DNA of 64,000 nt, taken from NCBI GenBank assembly GCA_035763745.1, contig DASUAO010000030.1, positions 1-64,000 of the forward strand, written 5' to 3'. The DNA is from DASUAO01 sp035763745 (GTDB taxonomy: Bacteria > Actinomycetota > Acidimicrobiia > IMCC26256 > PALSA-555). Below are positions 58,575 to 64,000 of the stretch, in pieces (the stretch's first letter is position 1; each line of letters begins with the position of its first letter). The notes under the pieces were generated by a model. The model was not told where the DNA came from. It did not search any database and saw only the letters and a program-made list of their open reading frames with translations. Both the position numbers and the translations under genes were made by a program.

Positions 58575-59892
58575 CTGGTTGATCCTCGCGGTCGTCGTCG
58601 TCCTCTTCTCCTTCTCGATCCTCCTCGCCCTCGCCGAGATGGCGTTCGCACGGATGAGCCGCATCCGCGCGCTCGCGCTCGAGGACGAGGGCCGGAAGGG
58701 TGCCAGCCGTCTGGCGAAGCTGCTCGAGCAGCCCGCGCAGACGATCAACTCGGTCCTGCTCCTGGTGCTCGTCGCACAGCTGACGACCGCCAGCCTCCTC
58801 GGGATCCTCCTGGAGCGACATGCCGGCCCTTCCGGGGTCGTGATCGGCCTCGCGCTCCAGATCGTTCTGTTCTTCGTCGTCGGCGAGGTCGCACCGAAGA
58901 CCTATGCCATCCAGCACACCGACCGCGCCGCGCTGGCGCTCTCCGGCTTCCTCTCGGCGATCACGAACTTCCCCCCGCTGCTCGTGCTGTCGCGGGGGCT
59001 CATCGGTCTGGCCAACATCGTCCTGCCCGGGAGGGGGATCAAGGCGGGCCCGTTCGTCACCGAGGAGGACCTGCGCGCGATGGCCGACGTCGCGGCCGAC
59101 GAGGAAGCGATCGAGCTCGAGGAGCGCCAGCTCATCCACTCGATCTTCGAGTTCGGCGACACGCTCGTCCGTGAGGTGATGCTGCCGCGTCCCGACATGA
59201 TCGCGATCGAAGCCGATGCCACGGTCGAGGAGGCCGTCGAGCGGGCCATCGAAGGCGGCTTCTCGCGCATCCCGGCGTACGAGGAGACCACCGACAACAT
59301 CGTGGGGCTCGTGTACCTCAAGGATCTCGTCCGGCGTGCCCGCGCCGACGGTGGGTCCGACTCCGTCCGCGGATCGCTGCGTCCGGCCGTGTTCGTCCCT
59401 GAGCAGAAGCACGTCGCCGAGCTCCTGCGTGAGATGCAGGCCAACCAGTTCCACATGGCGATCGTGATCGACGAGCACGGCGGCACCGCGGGCCTGGTCA
59501 CGCTCGAGGACCTGCTCGAGGAGATCGTGGGCGAGATCACCGACGAGTACGACGTCGAGTCGCCGGGGATCGAGCATCTCGCCGACGGCGCCCTCCGGGT
59601 CCCGGGCCGGCTGCCCATCAGCGAGCTCAGCGAGGAGCTGGGTCGCGAGATCCCCGACACCGAGTGGGACACGGTCGGCGGCCTCGTGTTCAACCTGCTG
59701 GGTCACGTGCCCGTCGAGGGCGAGACGGTGGGCTTCGAGGGTCTGAGCTTCGCCACCGAACGCGTGCAGGGCCGACGGATCGCGTCCGTCGTGATCCGCC
59801 ACGTCGCGAGCCCCACCGACGGTGCGGGTGCTGCGGGCGGTGACGACGACCACGGCGATGCCGCGGGGGTCGACGTCACGAACCCGTCGTGA
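58561..59892 (+). CDS. CNNM/CorC-type transporter-associated protein (hemolysin C family)
   Basis: This 443-residue membrane protein has a DUF21/CNNM transmembrane domain (about residues 1-185, three or four helices, with SxxAL-like FSILLALAEMAFARMS and VVGEVAPKTYA), a CBS-domain pair (about 205-325, MLPRPDMIAIEADATVEEAV and HMAIVIDEHGGTAGLVTLEDLLEEIVGEI) and a C-terminal CorC_HlyC domain. The family handles Mg2+ efflux or magnesium homeostasis. ATG 58561 overlaps the ybeY end and era overlaps its stop, so the four genes are translationally linked. Confidence 0.92.
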   Translation: MATSDWLILAVVVVLFSFSILLALAEMAFARMSRIRALALEDEGRKGASRLAKLLEQPAQTINSVLLLVLVAQLTTASLLGILLERHAGPSGVVIGLALQIVLFFVVGEVAPKTYAIQHTDRAALALSGFLSAITNFPPLLVLSRGLIGLANIVLPGRGIKAGPFVTEEDLRAMADVAADEEAIELEERQLIHSIFEFGDTLVREVMLPRPDMIAIEADATVEEAVERAIEGGFSRIPAYEETTDNIVGLVYLKDLVRRARADGGSDSVRGSLRPAVFVPEQKHVAELLREMQANQFHMAIVIDEHGGTAGLVTLEDLLEEIVGEITDEYDVESPGIEHLADGALRVPGRLPISELSEELGREIPDTEWDTVGGLVFNLLGHVPVEGETVGFEGLSFATERVQGRRIASVVIRHVASPTDGAGAAGGDDDHGDAAGVDVTNPS

Positions 59893-60791
59893 CGTTCCGA
59901 TCCGGCTTCGTCACCCTCGTCGGGCGTCCGAACGTCGGGAAGTCGACGATGGTGAACCGGATCGTCGGGTCCAAGGTCGCCATCACGTCGTCGCGACCCC
60001 AGACCACTCGGACGACGGTGCGCGGCGTGCTCACCGCCCCGACGCACCAGGTCGTCCTGCTCGACACGCCCGGGCTGCACAAGCCGCGGACGGCGCTCGG
60101 TAGACGGACGAACGAACGGGCGCTCGCCACCCTCGCCGAGGTCGACGTCGTCTGCCTGCTCGTCGAGGCGAGCTCGCCGATCGGCACGGGGGACCGGTAC
60201 ATCGCCGATCTGGTGCAAGCGGTCGCGACCCCCCGCATCCTCGTGCTCAACAAGGTCGACGCGGTCTCGCCGGAGGAGGTGGGTCGGCACCTGGCCCAGG
60301 CAGCCGAGCGCCTGGGCGACTTCGACGCCTTCGTGCCGTGCTCGGCCCGGTCGGGCGTGGGGCTCGACGCGCTGGTCGCGGAGGTCGTGCAGCGGCTCCC
60401 GGAGGGGCCGCACTACTACCCCGAGGGGGTCGTGTCCGACCAGCCTGAGACCTTCGTCGCGGCCGAGCTGGTGCGCGAGCAGCTGCTGCGAGCGACGCAC
60501 GACGAGCTCCCGCACTCGATCTCGGTGTCGTGCGAGGTCCTCGACGACGAGGAGGACGGCCGCACCCATCCCGCCGACGTGCTCCGGCTCCTCGTGACCG
60601 TGCGGGTCGAGCGTGAGTCGCAGAAAGGCATCGTCATCGGCCGCGGAGGTGCGATGCTGAAGGATGCCGTCACCCACGCCCGTCGAGGGCTCGAGAAGCT
60701 GCTCGGGACGCGCGTGTACCTCGAGACCCGGGTCCGGGTGGAGCGCGACTGGCAGCGCCGCCCCGAGTCCCTGGATCGGCTCGGATTCTGA
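59889..60791 (+). CDS. era: GTPase Era
   Basis: This is a 300-residue GTPase that binds the 3' end of 16S rRNA in small-subunit assembly. G1 GRPNVGKST near residue 11, DTPGL, NKVD and the C-terminal KH domain (KGIVIGRGGAMLKDAVTHARRGLEKLLGTRVYLETRVRV) are all present. ybeY and era are neighbours in function as well as position, both acting on 16S rRNA. The GTG start overlaps the upstream stop. Confidence 0.96.
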   Translation: MTFRSGFVTLVGRPNVGKSTMVNRIVGSKVAITSSRPQTTRTTVRGVLTAPTHQVVLLDTPGLHKPRTALGRRTNERALATLAEVDVVCLLVEASSPIGTGDRYIADLVQAVATPRILVLNKVDAVSPEEVGRHLAQAAERLGDFDAFVPCSARSGVGLDALVAEVVQRLPEGPHYYPEGVVSDQPETFVAAELVREQLLRATHDELPHSISVSCEVLDDEEDGRTHPADVLRLLVTVRVERESQKGIVIGRGGAMLKDAVTHARRGLEKLLGTRVYLETRVRVERDWQRRPESLDRLGF

Positions 60792-60804
60792 GGCCGTGCA
60801 CAAG

Positions 60805-60835
60805 TTGCTGCGGCGAAAGGTTCGGGGGATAGAGT
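60805..60835 (+). promoter_or_regulatory. candidate promoter of the cytochrome oxidase genes
   Basis: TTGCTG (60805-60810) and TAGAGT (60830-60835) are separated by 19 bases. Transcription from here would start near 60842 and give a leader of about 40 bases before ATG 60882, excluding the in-frame GTG at 60834 as a start. Confidence 0.4.
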
Positions 60836-60881
60836 GCCGACGCTTGGGTTCGGACCTCGCGATTCGGGAAGACCGGGGGAC

Positions 60882-62078
60882 ATGTCAGCCGACGCAATCG
60901 ATGCAGGCACGATGAGGCGCCGGCTGTCCCGGAGCCGGGGCGGACGGCTGCGGCGCTGGTCGGTCCCGCTCCTCGCGCTGAGCGCGATCGTGGTCGCCGG
61001 CTGCTCCACCGAGTCGGGACCGGAGAACGGGCAGAACTCGCTGCGGCCGGTCGGACGCGACGCGGTCAAGATCGACAACCTCTTCACTCCCGTGTTCTGG
61101 GTCGCGGTCGTCATCGGCGTGCTGGTCGTCGGCGCGACGATCGTCTTCGCGATCAAGTTCCGGGCCCGCAAGGACGGCGACGACCGACCGAAGCAGATCC
61201 ACGGATCCACACCGCTCGAGATCGGCTGGACGATCGTCCCCGCGCTGATCCTGGCCGTGATCGCGGTGCCCACCGTCAGCACGATCTTCGACCTCGCGTC
61301 GGAGCCCAAGGATCCGGTCGAGATCACGGTGGTCGGCAAGCAGTGGTGGTGGCAGTTCGACTACACCAAGCAAGAAGGCATCGACACGAAGGTCGTCACG
61401 GCGAACGAGATGCACATCCCCACCGGTCGGGACGTGCTCCTCGACCTCCAGGCCTGCGACCCCTCGCTCGGCGGAGGCTTCGAGGGCGGACCGGGCTGCA
61501 ACGTGATCCACTCCTTCTGGGTCCCCGAGCTGGCCGGCAAGAAGGACGTCGTGCCGGGGCGGAGCAACACGCTGAAGCTGCGGGCCGACGAACCCGGCAC
61601 CTATCTCGGCCAGTGCGCCGAGTACTGCGGGCTGTCGCACGCCAACATGCGCTTCCGGGTCATCGCGGAGTCCCCGGCCGACTTCGCGGCGTGGATCGCG
61701 TCCGAGCAGGAGGGGCCGGCCGTGTCGGTCGACGACGCAGGCGAGGCCGGCGAGCTGTTCACGACGAAGTTCCAGTGCACGAACTGCCACACCACCGAGG
61801 ACTCCAGCCTCAGTGTCTACGGCCCGAACCTCACCCACCTCGCGAGTCGCCAGACGTTCGCGAGCGGCTACTTCGAGCTGACCCGGGCGCGCCTGATCGA
61901 CTGGATCCACGATGCCCCGGCCCTCGTCCCCATGGAGTCCGAGGGCTGTCGGCTGCCGCCGGGCAAGGGTGTCTGCGTCGGCATGCCCTCGTTCGCCCGC
62001 GACACTCCCGCCGGCCTGCCGGTCATGACCCGCCAGGAGGCGGCCACCATCGCCGACTGGCTCCTCGAGCTGAAGTGA
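60882..62078 (+). CDS. ctaC: cytochrome c oxidase subunit II with fused cytochrome c (caa3 type)
   Basis: This is a 398-residue subunit II. A basic N terminus leads to a lipobox VVAG-C41, so it should be a lipoprotein. Two transmembrane helices follow (FWVAVVIGVLVVGATIVFAI and IGWTIVPALILAVIAVPTV), then the cupredoxin domain with the CuA motif CAEYCGLSHANM, and a C-terminal cytochrome c domain with CTNCH and a methionine ligand probably in CVGMPSFA. The fusion identifies a caa3-type enzyme that takes electrons through its own heme c. ATG 60912 is an alternative start. ctaD follows after 7 bases. Confidence 0.93.
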   Translation: MSADAIDAGTMRRRLSRSRGGRLRRWSVPLLALSAIVVAGCSTESGPENGQNSLRPVGRDAVKIDNLFTPVFWVAVVIGVLVVGATIVFAIKFRARKDGDDRPKQIHGSTPLEIGWTIVPALILAVIAVPTVSTIFDLASEPKDPVEITVVGKQWWWQFDYTKQEGIDTKVVTANEMHIPTGRDVLLDLQACDPSLGGGFEGGPGCNVIHSFWVPELAGKKDVVPGRSNTLKLRADEPGTYLGQCAEYCGLSHANMRFRVIAESPADFAAWIASEQEGPAVSVDDAGEAGELFTTKFQCTNCHTTEDSSLSVYGPNLTHLASRQTFASGYFELTRARLIDWIHDAPALVPMESEGCRLPPGKGVCVGMPSFARDTPAGLPVMTRQEAATIADWLLELK

Positions 62079-62085
62079 GCACCTC

Positions 62086-63999
62086 ATGACCACCGTTTCG
62101 GATGCGCTGCGTACGACGGTCGACCGACCGATCGTGCTGCGACGCCCCAATGCGACGACCGGGGCGTGGAGCTGGTTCACGACGGTCGACCACAAGAAGA
62201 TCGGGATCATGTACGGCGCCGCCGCGCTGCTCTTCTTCGTCATCGGCGGCATCGAGGCGCTGCTGATCCGCCTCCAGCTGTTCCAGCCGAACGGCTCGGT
62301 GCTCACCGCCTCGCAGTACAACGAGCTGTTCACGATGCACGGCACGACGATGGTGTTCCTCGTCGGCATGCCGATGGCGGTCGCGTTCGGGAACTACTTC
62401 GTCCCGCTCATGATCGGCGCCCGCGACGTCGCGTTCCCGCGCCTCAACGCGTTCGGGTTCTGGGTCGTGTGCGCGGGCGCGATCTTCCTCTACTCGAGCT
62501 TCATCCCCGGGATCAACGGGGTCCCGAACGGCGGGTGGTTCGGGTACACGCCGCTCACCAGCACGCCGATCAGCCAGGGCTTCCTCCCCGGCCACGGGCC
62601 CGACTTCTGGTCGGTCGGCATCATCATGCTCGGCATCGGGTCGACGACCTCCGCGATCAACTTCATCGTGACCATCCTCAACATGCGTGCGCCGGGGATG
62701 ACCCTCATGCGCATGCCGGTGTTCGTCTGGATGATGCTGGTCGTGGCGTTCCTCACGGTGTTCGCGATGCCGATCATCACGGTCGCACTGATCATGGTGT
62801 TCACCGACCGCAACTTCGGGACGCTGTTCTTCGCGCCCGCCGCGGGCGGCGATCCGCTGCTGTACCAGCACCTCTTCTGGCTCTTCGGGCACCCCGAGGT
62901 GTACATCCTGATCCTGCCGGGCATGGGAATCGTCTCGGAGATCCTGCCGGTCGCGTCGCGCAAGCCCCTCTTCGGCTACGCGGTGGTGGTGTTCTCCGGG
63001 ATCGCGATCGGCTTCCTCGGCTGGGGTGTGTGGGCGCACCACATGTTCACCACGGGGCTCGGCCCGGTGGCGATCTCTGCGTTTGGGCTCTCGACCATGC
63101 TCATCGCGGTGCCGACCGGCGTGAAGATCTTCAACTGGCTCGGGACGGTCTTCCGCGGGTCCGTGCGACTCACCACCGCGATGCTGTTCTCACTCGGGTT
63201 CATCGCGATGTTCACCATCGGCGGCCTCAGCGGCGTGATGCACTCGATCGTGCCGGCCGACAGCCAGCAGACCGACACCTACTTCGTCGTCGCCCACTTC
63301 CACTACGTGCTCTTCGGCGGCCTGATCTTCGCCGTGTTCGGCGGCATGTACTACTGGCTCCCGAAGGTCTTCGGTCGGATGCTCGACGAGCGCATCGGCA
63401 AGATCAACTTCTGGACCATGCTCGTCGGCTTCAACCTGACGTTCTTCCCGATGCACCTGCTCGGGCTCTACGGCCAGCCGCGGCGCACCTACCGCTACGA
63501 CACCGGTCTCGGCTGGGACGGCCTCAACCAGGCGGTGACCATCGGCGGGTTCGTGATCGCGGTGTCGACGCTGATCTTCGTGGTCAATGTGATCGTCTCC
63601 ATCACGATGAAGCGGGGCGCGGTCGCGGGCGACGACCCGTGGGACGGCCGCTCGCTCGAGTGGTCCATCTCGTCGCCACCTCCCGAGTACAACTTCGCCG
63701 AAGTCCCCGAGGTCGAGGCCCGCGACGACTTCTGGCACCGGAAGTACACCGAGGACGACGACGGTCGCCTGCTCGCGCTCCCCAAGGGCGGAGCCTACGG
63801 TGACGACGAGCCGGCCCACGACGGCCACGGGATCCACCTGCCCTCGCCGTCCATCTACCCGCTCGTGATGGCTTTCGGGCTCCTCCCGATCGGGTACGCC
63901 GCGGTGTACCAGAGCTGGATCCCGCTGCTGGTCGGGCTCCTCGTGCTGCTGTTCGGCATGTACGCCTGGGGCATCGAGCCCACCACGGAAGACGGGTAG
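62086..63999 (+). CDS. ctaD: cytochrome c oxidase subunit I
   Basis: This is a 637-residue heme-copper oxidase subunit I, complete just at the window end (TAG 63997-63999). It has twelve predicted helices. The heme a ligand appears in MHGTTMVFL, the CuB ligand and cross-linked tyrosine in WLFGHPEVYILILPG, the adjacent histidines in VWAHHMFTTG, and the heme ligand pair in VVAHFHYVLFGG, so proton-pumping aa3/caa3 chemistry is expected. The C-terminal cytoplasmic tail carries extra charged sequence and two further helices, as in fused or extended actinobacterial subunits. Subunits III/IV are probably beyond the window. Confidence 0.97.
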   Translation: MTTVSDALRTTVDRPIVLRRPNATTGAWSWFTTVDHKKIGIMYGAAALLFFVIGGIEALLIRLQLFQPNGSVLTASQYNELFTMHGTTMVFLVGMPMAVAFGNYFVPLMIGARDVAFPRLNAFGFWVVCAGAIFLYSSFIPGINGVPNGGWFGYTPLTSTPISQGFLPGHGPDFWSVGIIMLGIGSTTSAINFIVTILNMRAPGMTLMRMPVFVWMMLVVAFLTVFAMPIITVALIMVFTDRNFGTLFFAPAAGGDPLLYQHLFWLFGHPEVYILILPGMGIVSEILPVASRKPLFGYAVVVFSGIAIGFLGWGVWAHHMFTTGLGPVAISAFGLSTMLIAVPTGVKIFNWLGTVFRGSVRLTTAMLFSLGFIAMFTIGGLSGVMHSIVPADSQQTDTYFVVAHFHYVLFGGLIFAVFGGMYYWLPKVFGRMLDERIGKINFWTMLVGFNLTFFPMHLLGLYGQPRRTYRYDTGLGWDGLNQAVTIGGFVIAVSTLIFVVNVIVSITMKRGAVAGDDPWDGRSLEWSISSPPPEYNFAEVPEVEARDDFWHRKYTEDDDGRLLALPKGGAYGDDEPAHDGHGIHLPSPSIYPLVMAFGLLPIGYAAVYQSWIPLLVGLLVLLFGMYAWGIEPTTEDG

Positions 64000-64000
64000 G

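Noticed and set aside
1..64000. CRISPR arrays, prophage, insertion sequences, rRNA
   Set aside because: No spaced direct repeats, transposase, integrase, phage structural genes or rRNA sequence were seen.

Overview
The window is a gene-dense, very GC-rich stretch of bacterial chromosome (most third codon positions are G or C). The gene content points to a high-GC actinobacterial lineage. Supporting signs are RodA/PBP2/MreBCD, a BldD-type regulator, a FolP2-type dihydropteroate synthase homologue, a SigK/RskA-like pair, a caa3-type oxidase with a lipoprotein subunit II, frequent GTG/TTG starts and many apparently leaderless genes. The run tig-clpP-clpX-valS-folC-ndk, then mreBCD-mrdA-rodA, then radical SAM-DUF2344-rne-rplU-rpmA-obg-proB-proA, suggests class Acidimicrobiia or a close relative. 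That placement is inference, not proven here. I see no prophage, insertion sequence, CRISPR array or rRNA.

Layout. 1-1.6 kb: a type IV pilin-like protein and, convergent to it, the retraction ATPase PilT. 1.6-9.4 kb: protein folding and turnover (tig, clpP, clpX), then valS, folC and ndk. 9.5-17.1 kb: the rod-shape cluster mreB-mreC-mreD-mrdA-rodA, interrupted by a Tat-exported amidohydrolase with an altered metal site. 17.1-27.1 kb: B12/radical SAM protein, DUF2344 protein, RNase E/G, L21, L27, Obg, ProB, a CsaA-like tRNA-binding protein and ProA. 27.1-33.8 kb: MoxR ATPase, CoxE-like VWA protein and a 1435-residue zinc ribbon-kinase-AAA-TPR-cyclase fusion. 33.8-38.4 kb: photolyase and an ACT protein on the minus strand, nadD-rsfS on plus, and a divergent hisH-hisF pair on minus. 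38.4-39.0 kb: tRNA-Ala(GGC) with a broken LAGLIDADG endonuclease gene directly against its 3' end. 39.1-48.6 kb: leuS, comEA, comEC, folP2-like, holA, rpsT (minus) and lepA. 48.6-52.2 kb: two unknown proteins, an acyl-CoA dehydrogenase, and an ECF sigma factor with its anti-sigma factor. 52.2-60.8 kb: hemW, a CIRCE operator, hrcA-dnaJ-rsmE, bldD-like, phoH, ybeY, a CNNM/CorC protein and era. 60.8-64.0 kb: oxidase subunits II and I.

The genes are mostly housekeeping, packed in operons with 1-4 base overlaps. Three themes link distant parts. PilT and the pilin at the left end go with ComEA/ComEC at 42-44 kb as parts of a possible DNA-uptake system. HrcA/DnaJ, trigger factor and ClpXP form a proteostasis set, with hrcA-dnaJ under a CIRCE operator that lies inside the end of hemW. 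Many genes have a TANNNT hexamer ending 6-10 bases before the start codon and no Shine-Dalgarno sequence, implying leaderless mRNAs; this pattern also decides several starts. The points most worth following up are the kinase-cyclase fusion beside MoxR/VWA, the tRNA-linked LAGLIDADG relic, the unusual amidohydrolase in the wall cluster, the BldD homologue with an intact cyclic-di-GMP signature, and the divergent HisF/HisH pair.
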